A stretch of 64,000 nucleotides of DNA from Clostridiaceae bacterium (GTDB lineage: Bacteria; Bacillota; Clostridia; TANB77; CAG-508), in NCBI GenBank assembly GCA_021771025.1, contig JAETPW010000004.1, forward strand, positions 1 to 64,000. The letters run 5' to 3'. A program made the position numbers and the translations under genes. The notes beneath the pieces were generated by a model. It was not told the origin of the DNA and made no database searches. It saw only the letters and a program-made list of their open reading frames with translations. Positions 44,801-53,226 of this stretch are shown one piece after another (position 1 is the first letter of the stretch; each line of letters begins with the position of its first letter).

Positions 44801-45860
44801 AGACCTCTACCCAAAAGAAAAACAAAAAATGAATCCCATCTTACTAAAAAAAGCAAAATCTTATTTAGAATGGATAGTAATGGTAGTATTATCCGAAAAA
44901 AATAACCCAAAAGAACAATTCATCCTTCAAACCATATCACCACAACAAATTAGGCAAAAAGACAAAGAACAAGAAAAGCAAAAACAAGAGCAAAAATCAC
45001 CACAAGAACTAACCCAAGAATTAAACCAAGCACCAAAAAACGAAGAAATGATACAAGAAATAAAACAGAAAATGGAATTCATTTATCCGTTTGAAAAAGC
45101 AACACAAATCCCAACCAAAATGTCAGTATCTCAAATCAAAGAATTAAAGCAAAAAGGAAAAATACTATCTCAAGGACTAGAAAACACAGATATAACAGAA
45201 ATAACAGAAGAAAATCAAGAAAACACACAAAAAAAATCTCACCTTAACATACAACAAACAAAACAAACAGAAGAAAAAGAACCAGAACTAGAAATCACCC
45301 TACCAGAATTCATGAAAGAAGACAAAAAACAAACCATAACACCTGTACAAAAAGGAACCATCATCCATTTATGCTTACAAAAACTAAACTTACAAAAAGA
45401 ATATACCGAAAAAGACATAAAAGAATTCATCGAAAAATTAGTCTATACACATATTCTATTACCCCAAGAAGCCGAAAGCATAAATCCACTTAAGATTCTA
45501 GAATTCACTAACTCTAACCTAGGAAAAGAACTAAAAACAGCCAAAGAAATTCATCAAGAAACGCCATTTTACTTAAGTTTACCTGCCAAAGAAATAGTTC
45601 CTACCGAAGAAGGAGAAATCATACAAGAAACCATCTTAGTACAAGGAATTATCGACTTATATTACCTAAACCAGAAAGACGAATTAATCTTAGTCGATTA
45701 TAAAACTGACTATGTCACCCAAGAAAACGAACTACTAGAAAAATATCAAGAACAACTATCACTCTACCAAAGAGCACTAGAAAAGGCCCTAAAGAGAAAA
45801 GTAGATCAAGTATATATCTATTCCACCTATCTAGGTAGGGAAATAAAGGGGACGCCCTAA
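41871..45860 (+). CDS. addA: ATP-dependent helicase/nuclease subunit A
   Basis: 1329 residues (usual about 1230). UvrD-type helicase motifs: AAAAGSGKTAVLVERI (about 22-37), VTFTNAAAAEMRERV, IDEYQDSN (about 392-399), VMSIHKSKGLEFPIVFLAN. The C-terminal RecB nuclease domain has IIDLYYLNQKDELILVDYKTDY. Two low-complexity insertions rich in Asn, Glu and Gln (about 455-505 and 575-615) plus a Gln/Lys-rich linker (about 1025-1065) explain the extra length. It processes double-strand breaks with AddB; addB is not beside it in this window. The 3' end runs into a family A repeat. Confidence 0.93.
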   Translation: MPNWTKEQKQAIEEKGNNILVAAAAGSGKTAVLVERIIHQVIEEQMDIDRLLVVTFTNAAAAEMRERVLDALYQKLEEDPNNLHLQKQVTLLNMASICTIDSFCLEVVKSHFYELDQVSPNFRIADTAEIELLKQEVLEDLFEEKYGQEDPDFTDLITTYTSYRDDKPLKDLVLKIHQFIGSSPYPNQWLMEKVQMFDLTGHLEDDFGQTPWGRILLPEIEEELIDDLALLTKANHKLTQNPELSVFSQMIQSDITQLEYLKQNLNQWDRAYQIAQTIKFDPWPRKKIDSEEKEEAKKVRDQVKKRLYQKIGKILLCNSKQANQDIQDMGKTLKKLQDLIFTFDQIFSQKKREKNLVDFADIEHFALSILVQEKDGKKEPTEVAKEYQKKFIEIAIDEYQDSNLVQESILTAVSRGNNLFMVGDVKQSIYKFRQAMPELFLQKYHHYQKVTEQANHNHPNNEKNQSTENVENTGNIGKENIEMTNPDKPKEPVEEANSTTQMNQEEKDLSGGKIQLFKNFRSRGNVLDFTNLIFEHIMSQELGEIEYTQEEFLNLGADYPEPNQSLITEIQLISLNQEDENENNNENENNNENENHNEDQNKEQEGQVSEQQNSEELAEEQEMLENIEIEAKHIAQEIKKLVETKFPVYDRKLGTYRPIRYRDIAILLRSTKNKASIIEQEMSKLEIPVFSDSTEQYLDSLEIELMMSLLKIIDNPIQDIPLVAVLRSMVGGFTDNELVEIRLSDKQVSFYECMEKAKINVKPELSQKITSFLNQLKTWREDQEHLALDEFIWKIYQDTGLYDYVRLMPNGELRQANLKMLFERAKQYESASFKGLYRFIQFIERLQLSSGDLSPAKIIGEQDDVVRIMSIHKSKGLEFPIVFLANTNKQFNEQEMRNDSLLLHQELGIGAKYIDYHAQVQYDTLTREAVKLKMITENLAEEMRILYVALTRAKEKLYLTGVVKEVNELLEKVQSQIDLYPKEKQKMNPILLKKAKSYLEWIVMVVLSEKNNPKEQFILQTISPQQIRQKDKEQEKQKQEQKSPQELTQELNQAPKNEEMIQEIKQKMEFIYPFEKATQIPTKMSVSQIKELKQKGKILSQGLENTDITEITEENQENTQKKSHLNIQQTKQTEEKEPELEITLPEFMKEDKKQTITPVQKGTIIHLCLQKLNLQKEYTEKDIKEFIEKLVYTHILLPQEAESINPLKILEFTNSNLGKELKTAKEIHQETPFYLSLPAKEIVPTEEGEIIQETILVQGIIDLYYLNQKDELILVDYKTDYVTQENELLEKYQEQLSLYQRALEKALKRKVDQVYIYSTYLGREIKGTP

Positions 45861-45903
45861 ATTTCCCTATTAATAATTTCCCTATTAGAAATTTCCCTAT
45901 TTT
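45836..45903. repeat. Family A repeat overlapping the addA stop
   Basis: TAGGGAAATAAAGGGGACGC then three TTTCCCTA units. The last codons of addA and its stop (45858-45860) lie within the repeat, so the extreme C-terminus comes from repeat sequence. Confidence 0.8.
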
Positions 45904-46041
45904 CAATATACGTTGTATACTAGTAGAAGGTAAAGGTACCGTTTACACTTGTAATAACTGTGTTGTAATTAGTTATGATATAGTTATATTAGAATTAACC
46001 AACCACCATTTTTTATCGTACTAAAATAAGGAGGAATAAAA

Positions 46042-46614
46042 ATGCAAGAAATCGTATTTGTTACTCATAACAAAGGAAAAATTGCCTCAGCCCAAAAAAA
46101 TTTAAAAGACGTCAATATCAAGATCTATGACTACGAATTAGACGAACCAAGAAGTGATGATATTGCCTATATTTCTAAAGCAAAAGTAGAAGAAGCATAT
46201 GAAATCGTGCAAAAACCATGTATATCATTAGACTGTGGATTTTGGATAGACGAATTAAACGGATTTCCCAAGGCATTTGTCAATTTTGCCTTAGAAACAA
46301 TAGGAATAGAAGGAATTCTCAAACTAATGGAAGGAAAAACAAATAGAGCGTGCCGTTTCACCGAATGTTTATCCTATTACGATGGCAAAGAACTACATCA
46401 ATTTGAGGGAAGGCATGAGGGTACATTAGCTGAAGAAATAAGAGGAAAAGATACAAAAGAAAAATGGTCTAATTTATGGTATATCTATCAACCAGCAGGC
46501 TATCAAAAAACATTAGCAGAGATGACAAAAGAAGAAAGAGCAGAACGCATCAGACATGAATCAATCGACTCAATGAAAGAATTTGCTAAATGGTATTTAG
46601 AACATAATCAATAA
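46042..46614 (+). CDS. Non-canonical purine NTP pyrophosphatase (Ham1/RdgB family)
   Basis: 190 residues. THNKGKIASAQKNL (about 8-21) is the family's nucleotide-binding start; SLDCGFWIDELNGFPKAF (about 62-79) and the KLMEG segment follow. The motif is more like eukaryote-type or distant ITPases than RdgB. Removes dITP/XTP. SD AAGGAGG. Confidence 0.82.
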   Translation: MQEIVFVTHNKGKIASAQKNLKDVNIKIYDYELDEPRSDDIAYISKAKVEEAYEIVQKPCISLDCGFWIDELNGFPKAFVNFALETIGIEGILKLMEGKTNRACRFTECLSYYDGKELHQFEGRHEGTLAEEIRGKDTKEKWSNLWYIYQPAGYQKTLAEMTKEERAERIRHESIDSMKEFAKWYLEHNQ

Positions 46615-46696
46615 GGAAGAAACGATAGACTTTGTCATTCAAGATAGTAAGATACATAAAAAAAATAAGAAAAAACAAAAAAGTAAGGAGTAAGAA

Positions 46697-47227
46697 ATGA
46701 AAATTTTAATGGGAACGAAAAATCCGGGAAAAATAGAAGGAGCAAAACAAGCCTTTGAAAAATATTATGAGCAAGTAGAAATAGAAGGAATTCCAGTTGA
46801 TTCAGAAGTAAGTGATCAACCAATTAACGAAGAAATCATACAAGGAGCCAAAAATAGAGTAAAAAATTTAAAAAAATACGCGCAAGAAACCAATCAAAAA
46901 ATAGATTTCTATATTGCCAGTGAAGCAGGAATCACCAATTCATTAGGAGAATGGATAGATATCAATGCTGCGGTAATAGAAGATGCAAAAGGAAACAAAA
47001 GCGTAGGAATTAGTCAAGGATTTCCCATTCCAGAACAATACCTAGAAGAAATTCAAACTACTGAACTGGGAAAAGTAATGGACAAACTTTTTCAAGGGAA
47101 AGAATTAAATAAAGGAAATGGCGGAATTTATGCCTTGACCCATGGGGAAGTAAGCCGAATTGAACTGACTAAAAATGCCTTTATTATGGCATTAATTAGT
47201 CATATCAATGGGGATTTGTGGAAATAG
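46697..47227 (+). CDS. Inosine/xanthosine triphosphatase (DUF84, YjjX family)
   Basis: 176 residues. GTKNPGKIEGAKQAF (about 6-20), SDQPINEEIIQGAKNRV (about 39-55) and the SEAGI and THGEVSR motifs identify the DUF84 fold, which is related to Ham1 and Maf. It hydrolyses ITP/XTP. It follows the Ham1-like gene on the same strand. Confidence 0.9.
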   Translation: MKILMGTKNPGKIEGAKQAFEKYYEQVEIEGIPVDSEVSDQPINEEIIQGAKNRVKNLKKYAQETNQKIDFYIASEAGITNSLGEWIDINAAVIEDAKGNKSVGISQGFPIPEQYLEEIQTTELGKVMDKLFQGKELNKGNGGIYALTHGEVSRIELTKNAFIMALISHINGDLWK

Positions 47228-47233
47228 TACACT

Positions 47234-47374
47234 CTATCGTTCTTCACCCAAAAAAGAAAATAATTGTTGATCCATAGTTAGCAGATCTTCTAGATAAGGT
47301 CGTTTAGGGTTAGGCATTTTGGCTAATGCCTCTTTAATGAAATGTATTCTCTTAAGTAGCTCATTATGTGTGTG
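47234..47374 (-). pseudogene. C-terminal gene fragment
   Basis: An open frame of about 46 codons without a start ends in AKMPNPKRPYLEDLLTMDQQ and a short acidic tail. It has the look of a real protein end but no family was recognised. The rest of 47375-47640 shows no feature. Confidence 0.4.
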
Positions 47375-47656
47375 TCACTATTGAATTTTTCAGTGTACTC
47401 TTAAGTACAAATATTTTATATCACCAATTATACTAAAAGGCAATAAAAAATGGTTAAAAATGTTGAAAAATACAAGATATGATGATATTATTTAGCTAAA
47501 CAAATAGAAATTGACATTGAGATTAGAATTAACGTTAGTTGAGCAAATGGTAAAGATTGATAAATCAACAATATGATGATAGAATGTTCGTATAAAATGA
47601 TATAGATATATACAAATAATAGAAAATATCAAATAGTAATATAGGAGTGGAATTCA

Positions 47657-48280
47657 TTGAAAAAAGAAAAAGGAAAAATCTTAATTGAAGGGATGGATTT
47701 ATCAGGGAAAACAACTATTACAGAATATTTATCTGAAATTTTGGACGTTAAAAAAATTCAAAAAAGGACCCTTAGTGATGATTGTGCAATTTATGATTTC
47801 ACAGTAGCTCAATCAAAAAAAGGCAAATTACATATAGACTTAATTAATAAGCTATACACTTTGGCCATTAGTGAAGATTTATATAATTATAAGCCAAGCG
47901 ATGATGGGATAATATTACAAGATTCATACTTTGCTTTAAGAAGTTATGCTCTAATGAAACAAAAATATCCAAATACATTAGCTAAAGAAGTTTATAAATT
48001 ATTACAATTATGCCCAAAACCTGAACTAACATTTTACTTAACGGCTAGCACAGAAGAAAGATTGAAAAGGAATGAGAAAAGAGATAAACCTATGGCATAT
48101 ATGGAAAAATTGCTAGTATCAAATCCTAAAGAATTTGAAAAAATTGAGGAAAATTTAAGAGATATAACGATAGGTTTATTTGATACAGAAATTATAAATA
48201 CGGAAGGTAAAAAACCGAATGAGATAGCATTATATTTAGGAAATAAAATTCAAGAAAGAAATAGAGAAAATGAAAGATAG
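47657..48280 (+). CDS. Thymidylate-kinase-like P-loop kinase
   Basis: 207 residues, TTG start with GGAG 9 nt upstream. The P-loop is EGMDLSGKTT (about 11-20); LQDSYFALRSYALM resembles the DR(Y/F) motif region of dTMP kinases; TEERLKRNEKRDKP resembles the lid. Substrate uncertain: dTMP kinases usually have DRY and a longer lid. First gene of an AT-rich five-gene island. Confidence 0.75.
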   Translation: MKKEKGKILIEGMDLSGKTTITEYLSEILDVKKIQKRTLSDDCAIYDFTVAQSKKGKLHIDLINKLYTLAISEDLYNYKPSDDGIILQDSYFALRSYALMKQKYPNTLAKEVYKLLQLCPKPELTFYLTASTEERLKRNEKRDKPMAYMEKLLVSNPKEFEKIEENLRDITIGLFDTEIINTEGKKPNEIALYLGNKIQERNRENER

Positions 48281-48397
48281 AAAAGAGAAATTATATGTAG
48301 ATTTATCATATACTAATAGCAGAAAATGTATGTAATATGAAATTATTAATAAAAAATATTATAGTGATCTTCGTAGAATGCTTGTGGAGGTAGAATA

Positions 48398-49060
48398 ATG
48401 AAGTTTATTACAATAGGTGGAGTTCCAGCTACAGGGAAAACTTATACTAGTAAATTATTAGCAAAACGAAATAATTTTCTAGCATTAGAACTCGAAACTT
48501 TAAGATGGGATTTCTTTAACAATAATTTGGAAGAAAATTTATATAAATATACTCAACATACCTCGGTATTAAAAAATGAAAATATGAGGGAATATTATTT
48601 AAGATGTGCTTTATATGAGAATAGAATACCTTTAGAAATATTGGTTGAATGGCATAAAGCTACAATGAATTTTATTAATAAAAAATTGTCTACAATTATT
48701 TATGAGACAGAAAAAATTAAGACAGAAGGGGATTATGTGAATTTGTGTAATGAATATAGAAAATTGATAAATTATATGCCAGAATTTAAAAATCTAGATA
48801 AAGATTATGTTATATGTAGCCATGCATTTATTAATACAATTAATTTTTCGAAAGATGAAAGAATTAAAATTGATTTTTCAGTAGATAAAAAAATTCTAAT
48901 GGAAAGATTTAAACAAAGAGAAAATATAGTAGAAAAGACATTTGACGAAAATATAAAGTTATATTATAAATCTTATGAAAATGTTTTAAAAGATAGTATA
49001 TCGACTATATTAGATACAACAGATAAAGATATTATTGAAAAAATCAATGATTTAATTTAA
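48398..49060 (+). CDS. AAA-type P-loop small-molecule kinase
   Basis: 220 residues. The P-loop is GGVPATGKTYTSKLL (about 7-21). Helical middle segments lead to VDKKILMERFKQRENIVEKT (about 166-185), a lid-like Arg-rich region. The overall look is that of nucleoside or 2-phosphoglycerate kinase-like proteins, but no precise family could be fixed. SD GGAGGTAG precedes the ATG. Part of the accessory island. Confidence 0.7.
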   Translation: MKFITIGGVPATGKTYTSKLLAKRNNFLALELETLRWDFFNNNLEENLYKYTQHTSVLKNENMREYYLRCALYENRIPLEILVEWHKATMNFINKKLSTIIYETEKIKTEGDYVNLCNEYRKLINYMPEFKNLDKDYVICSHAFINTINFSKDERIKIDFSVDKKILMERFKQRENIVEKTFDENIKLYYKSYENVLKDSISTILDTTDKDIIEKINDLI

Positions 49061-49094
49061 AATAGATTATAAATTTAGAAAGGAAGAGAATAGT

Positions 49095-49574
49095 ATGGAT
49101 TTAAAAATTAAAACAGAAAAAGAAGAATTTCATGGAAGGACTTGTGGAATAATTAAGCAAGAAAATAAATTTCTAATTATGAGAGTGAATAAAACCTCTT
49201 ATTATCATATACCTGGAGGTCATATTGAAATTGGAGAGGATTCAGAACAAGCTGTTATTCGTGAAATAAAAGAAGAAATTGGCTGTGATGTTCAAGAAAC
49301 AAATTTATTTTCAGTACAAGAGAATTTTTGGACGAGAAATGCTAAAAAATGTCATGGAATAGAGTTTTATTATATAATAAAACCTAAACAACAATTGAAA
49401 ATGCAAAACTATGAAAGAATTGAAAATGATAAAGGTGAAGAAAAACTACTAGAATTTAAGTGGGTTACAGCAGAAGATCTAAAAAATATAGATTTAAGAC
49501 CTATTAATATTAGAGATATGTTAATAAGCGAAGAATATCTTAAAGGACTATCACACATTGTGAAAAGAGGATAA
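49095..49574 (+). CDS. NUDIX hydrolase
   Basis: 159 residues with a complete Nudix box (Gly42, Glu48, Arg56-Glu57, Glu60-Glu61, Gly63: GGHIEIGEDSE and REIKEEIG). Two genes upstream are P-loop kinases and the next gene is a HIT protein, suggesting shared nucleotide chemistry. SD AAAGGAAGAG. Confidence 0.88.
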   Translation: MDLKIKTEKEEFHGRTCGIIKQENKFLIMRVNKTSYYHIPGGHIEIGEDSEQAVIREIKEEIGCDVQETNLFSVQENFWTRNAKKCHGIEFYYIIKPKQQLKMQNYERIENDKGEEKLLEFKWVTAEDLKNIDLRPINIRDMLISEEYLKGLSHIVKRG

Positions 49575-49578
49575 GTAA

Positions 49579-50229
49579 GTGAAAGGATGTGTATTTTGTA
49601 ATATAGTAAAAACAGGAAATAATAATAACGAAAAAGAAAAAAATGTTATTTTATACGAGGATGATTTAGTATTAATCACTCAAGCTACTGGAAGTCCTGT
49701 TAGAGGTTATTTAATGATAGTAACAAAACGACACATAAATGGATTTGCGGAATTATCAAAAGAAGAATTAAGACATATAGAAAAACTTACAAATATAATT
49801 AAAAAATTTTATAAAAAATACTTTCATATTGATTCAATATTATTAGAACATGGTTCTACAAAAAATGGTAGACATCCTAAAAGCATAGTACATGCTCATT
49901 TGCATTTAATTCCATTTAATTTCAATAGAAAAAATGAAACGGAATTATTGAAAGAGTTGCATTTAAAGTCAATTGAATCATTTGAAAACATAAAAATTAA
50001 CGAAAAATTGGATTATTGGTTATATTGCAACCCAAAAGGAAAATATTATACATCATCTAATATCATTAATGCTCCAAGGTCAATTTTTATGAATTTAATA
50101 GCTAAACAAATAAATTTTAAATTGCCATATGAATGGAGAAATAATGTTACAAAAAAAGAGTATATAGATGAAATAATAAAAATATTTAATGATAATAAGA
50201 ACTTTTTAAAAAAATATGATTGTTTATAG
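49579..50229 (+). CDS. HIT-like nucleotide hydrolase/transferase
   Basis: 216 residues, GTG start 4 bp after the NUDIX stop. CVFCNIVKTG opens the HIT domain, VRGYLMIVTKRHINGFAEL is the central strand, and the catalytic triad HAHLHLIPF is at about 104-112. The C-terminal 90 residues are extra relative to plain HIT proteins. HIT enzymes cleave nucleoside phosphates or transfer nucleotides. Confidence 0.85.
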   Translation: MKGCVFCNIVKTGNNNNEKEKNVILYEDDLVLITQATGSPVRGYLMIVTKRHINGFAELSKEELRHIEKLTNIIKKFYKKYFHIDSILLEHGSTKNGRHPKSIVHAHLHLIPFNFNRKNETELLKELHLKSIESFENIKINEKLDYWLYCNPKGKYYTSSNIINAPRSIFMNLIAKQINFKLPYEWRNNVTKKEYIDEIIKIFNDNKNFLKKYDCL

Positions 50230-50349
50230 TTAATATGAAAAAATAAAATATAATACGAGTATAATATATAAAAAAGAACATTGTAGTAAATGGTACTAAT
50301 CATAATAGAATTAGTTAAAATAAAAATATTTTTGATTTAGGAGAACAAA

Positions 50350-51240
50350 ATGAAAAAAATCGGAATTGTAGGGTTAGGAAAAGTTGGAATGGAATATGCG
50401 TATGCACTAATTAATTCGGATATTAAATTTAATGAACTATTATTGATTAGTAAAAATAGAAAGAATCTTGAGAGCAAAGCACTTGATTTAAAACACGCTT
50501 TACTTCCTTTAAATAAGAATGTAAAAATAAAAGTCGGTGAATATTACGAATTAATAGATGCAGATATAGTTTGTAGAACAGCTGGAGTTCCTCAAAACAT
50601 TGAAAAAGAATCAAGAGATGATGATTTTGATGAATGCAATAAAATATTTGAGGACATTATCCCAAACATTTATAATTCGAGATTTAAAGGAATATATATA
50701 ATTGCTTCAAATCCGCTTGATATTATGTGTAGAATCTGTTTAAAATATGCAAAATGTAATCCAACAAAAATAATTGGCACTGGAACTTTATTAGATACTA
50801 ATAGATTATTAAGTATATTAGGCGAAAAATATAATAAAAGTATGTTTGATTTACATGGATATGTTTTAGGAGAACATGGTTCAACTTCTTTTGTTAATTG
50901 GACAAGTTTAAATATTAATGTTCCAAATAATGAGAGAAATGAAATAAATAATAAAGTAAGAAGAATTGGTTTGGAGATAGTAGATAAACTGGGTTTTACT
51001 GCTTATGGTGTTTCTGCTGCACTATTGAAAATCACTAAATGTATTGAAGAAGATAAAAGAGAATTGTTACCTGTATCAACATATTTAAAAGCTTATGACA
51101 TATTTATAAGTACACCATCGGTAATTGGGAAAGATGGTGTTTATGAAAATAATAAAGTGACATTTGATGAAGTAGAAAAGCTAGAATTTGAAAAATCTGT
51201 GAATAAAATAAAGAAGAAAATAGGAAAATTGATAATGTAA
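50350..51240 (+). CDS. Lactate/malate dehydrogenase-like protein, divergent
   Basis: 296 residues. The NAD site is GIVGLGKVGMEYA (about 4-16). IASNPLDIM (about 117-125), GTGTLLDTNRLLSIL (Asp/Arg pair, about 140-154) and the catalytic His in VLGEHGST (about 176-183) follow the LDH/MDH order. The active-site loop reads CRTAGVPQNIEKESRDD, unlike standard lactate dehydrogenases, so the 2-oxoacid substrate may differ. Last gene of the accessory island. Confidence 0.82.
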   Translation: MKKIGIVGLGKVGMEYAYALINSDIKFNELLLISKNRKNLESKALDLKHALLPLNKNVKIKVGEYYELIDADIVCRTAGVPQNIEKESRDDDFDECNKIFEDIIPNIYNSRFKGIYIIASNPLDIMCRICLKYAKCNPTKIIGTGTLLDTNRLLSILGEKYNKSMFDLHGYVLGEHGSTSFVNWTSLNINVPNNERNEINNKVRRIGLEIVDKLGFTAYGVSAALLKITKCIEEDKRELLPVSTYLKAYDIFISTPSVIGKDGVYENNKVTFDEVEKLEFEKSVNKIKKKIGKLIM

Positions 51241-51246
51241 CATAAT

Positions 51247-51411
51247 TTAAACATATAGTAGTTCATTCCAAACTTCACCATTAAAGAAATAAGGATTTTC
51301 CTCAACCTGTTTTTGCCAAAATTCCTCGATTTTATTTTGCAAAGTTAAAGGTAAATTAACCGGATAGTCTAAAATACGAGCTTCAATGGGTTTTGTTATT
51401 GAAATAACCAT
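51247..51411 (-). pseudogene. Short N-terminal fragment, possibly of a NUDIX-type protein
   Basis: On the minus strand AGGAGTTGTATCT precedes an ATG and 54 codons with DYPVNLPLTLQNKIEEFWQK and ENPYFFNGEVWNELL, a pattern found just before the Nudix domain in some proteins. It then stops. Either a small protein or a truncated gene. Confidence 0.45.
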
Positions 51412-51605
51412 AGATACAACTCCTTTTTTTAGATAAGTATATCATAAAATAGATCATTAGCCAAGTAAATCTTTTTATTAAAATAAACATGAACAATGAG
51501 ATTATAGGGCAATGTGAATAAAATAATTTTGACACATTATGTTAAATATGATAAAATATAGATAATTGCAAGGCAATTTGTAAAAAAGAGAAAGGAGAAA
51601 CACAA

Positions 51606-52076
51606 ATGAAAAAATTAGCAGTAATTAAGATGAGTAAAGACTTGAAAGTCAAAGAATTTAGAAAGCTTCAGGTTGCTAAGCGGGAGGAATTAGGAAAAAT
51701 TAAAAATGTTTTCTGGATATTCGGAAGCATATGGGAAATTGAAACAAAACAAGGCGACAAAATGATTGCCTGTAACATTAATTACCGCCGCCCAATGAAA
51801 TATACACGTGAGTGGATAACAGAAGGAGAAGGCAAGCCTGAATATTACGAACAACTAAATCCTTCTTTATGGGGGTGGACAACACAAATGCCTGAAAAAC
51901 AGAGGTATATTGAATTTGAAGGATATACTTCAGAAGAATTGAAAGAAAAAAGAGATGAAAAGGAGGGTCCTCATTGCATGGAAAAAAAATGCAAAAGGAT
52001 CCTAAAAGTAAAAAACAATGTATATATTTGCGAGTTACAAGGTTATCAACTCGCAATATTGCAAGTACTCCTTTGA
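51606..52076 (+). CDS. Hypothetical protein, 156 residues
   Basis: Not recognised. Segments VFWIFGSIWEIETKQGDKM (about 36-54) and EFEGYTSEELKEKRDEKEGP (about 102-121) suggest a small mixed alpha/beta domain; GSIWEI also appears in the protein at 53742. SD AAAGGAG. The base composition is richer in G (for example GGGGGTGGAC). It has an in-frame CGG codon (51681-51683) without a frame change. Both points suggest transfer. Confidence 0.65.
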   Translation: MKKLAVIKMSKDLKVKEFRKLQVAKREELGKIKNVFWIFGSIWEIETKQGDKMIACNINYRRPMKYTREWITEGEGKPEYYEQLNPSLWGWTTQMPEKQRYIEFEGYTSEELKEKRDEKEGPHCMEKKCKRILKVKNNVYICELQGYQLAILQVLL

Positions 52077-52078
52077 TG

Positions 52079-52110
52079 CGTTAAGCACCCCAAATTAGGG
52101 GTGCTTAACG
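52079..52110. terminator. Strong bidirectional terminator-like hairpin
   Basis: CGTTAAGCACCCC pairs perfectly with GGGGTGCTTAACG across AAATTA. It lies between convergent genes. Confidence 0.88.
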
Positions 52111-52154
52111 AATTTTCAACATAAATGAGTTTTGCAAGTAATTCGAAAATTCAA

Positions 52155-52463
52155 TTAAATTTTCCACCTATGCTTCTTCAAGTCAACATGACAGTCATCC
52201 CTAAAAGTAACTCCCTCGATTTTCAGCAAAGAAATTTGTTCATTCCAACCAGGAGTTACTCTTCCTTCATGATTTACCACTCTATGGCAAGGAAAATTCC
52301 CATAACGAAAGGCCATTTTTAAAGCTCTGCCCACTAATCTAGAATTTCTTTCTCTCCCAATCAATTTAGCAATTTGCCCATAAGTAGCAACACAACCTTC
52401 CGGAATTTCTTCTACAATAGAATAAATTAAGTACAACAAATCCTCATTCAATACAGTACTCAT
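52155..52463 (-). CDS. MGMT-type DNA alkyltransferase domain protein (single domain)
   Basis: About 102 residues from ATG 52463 (AGGTGATG SD). It has the C-terminal domain of O6-alkylguanine-DNA alkyltransferase only: IPEGCVATYGQIAKLIGR, GRALKMAFRYGNFPCHRVVN with the PCHRV active-site cysteine, and the end GVTF. Because the cysteine is present it could be a true alkyltransferase rather than an ATL protein (which has Trp). Confidence 0.88.
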   Translation of the reverse strand: MSTVLNEDLLYLIYSIVEEIPEGCVATYGQIAKLIGRERNSRLVGRALKMAFRYGNFPCHRVVNHEGRVTPGWNEQISLLKIEGVTFRDDCHVDLKKHRWKI

Positions 52464-52630
52464 GATCATCACCTATCATTAGTTTATCACAAAAATTCTT
52501 ACTATTCAAACCATATCGAAAAGTTTACTTTATCCCATTTTTATCAAATTTATGCTTTATTTTTCTTTCGATTTATGTTAGAATAAGGAAAAATAATGGA
52601 TAAAAACGATATAAAAAAAAAGAGGAAAAA

Positions 52631-53167
52631 ATGAAAATATTAGTAACAAGGCATGGGCAAACTGACTGGAATGTAGAAAAAAGAATTCAAGGGCAAACAG
52701 ATGTAGAACTAAATCCTACTGGAATAGAGCAGGCCCATCAAACAAAGAAAAAGTTAGAAAAAGAAACCATAGACGTAATCCTATGCTCCCCCTTAAAAAG
52801 AGCAAAGCAAACAGCAGACATTATTAATATAAATCGAAATATTCCCATCATTTATGATGAAAGATTACTAGAAATTGATTATGGAGAAATCGATGGAAAA
52901 TTAGGTAGTGAATTTGATTATAATGGATTTTGGACAATCACCAATACTCATCAATATAAAGGAGCTGAAACACTAACTAATTTTATCAAAAGAGTACATG
53001 AGTGTTTAGATGAGTTAAAAAAACAGGAAAAAGAAAACATATTAATTGTTACTCATAATGGTGTATGTAGAGCAATTAACCTATACTTTAATGAAATTCC
53101 AGAAGATGGTAATATCATTCATTTAGGAATGGATAATTGTGAAGTGGTTGAGTATTGGTTAGAATAA
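52631..53167 (+). CDS. Histidine phosphatase family protein (phosphoglycerate mutase-like)
   Basis: 178 residues. RHGQTDWNVEKRIQGQTDVELN (about 6-27) contains the catalytic RHG; SPLKRAKQTA (about 55-64) and VTHNGVCRAI (about 140-149) are the other family motifs. It could be a CobC-type or general phosphatase. AGAGGAAAA serves as SD. Confidence 0.92.
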   Translation: MKILVTRHGQTDWNVEKRIQGQTDVELNPTGIEQAHQTKKKLEKETIDVILCSPLKRAKQTADIININRNIPIIYDERLLEIDYGEIDGKLGSEFDYNGFWTITNTHQYKGAETLTNFIKRVHECLDELKKQEKENILIVTHNGVCRAINLYFNEIPEDGNIIHLGMDNCEVVEYWLE

Positions 53168-53226
53168 AACAATAACAAAAAGAACTAATCCCTTATCCCG
53201 TTAACAAAATAAGAAAGTGAGAAAAA

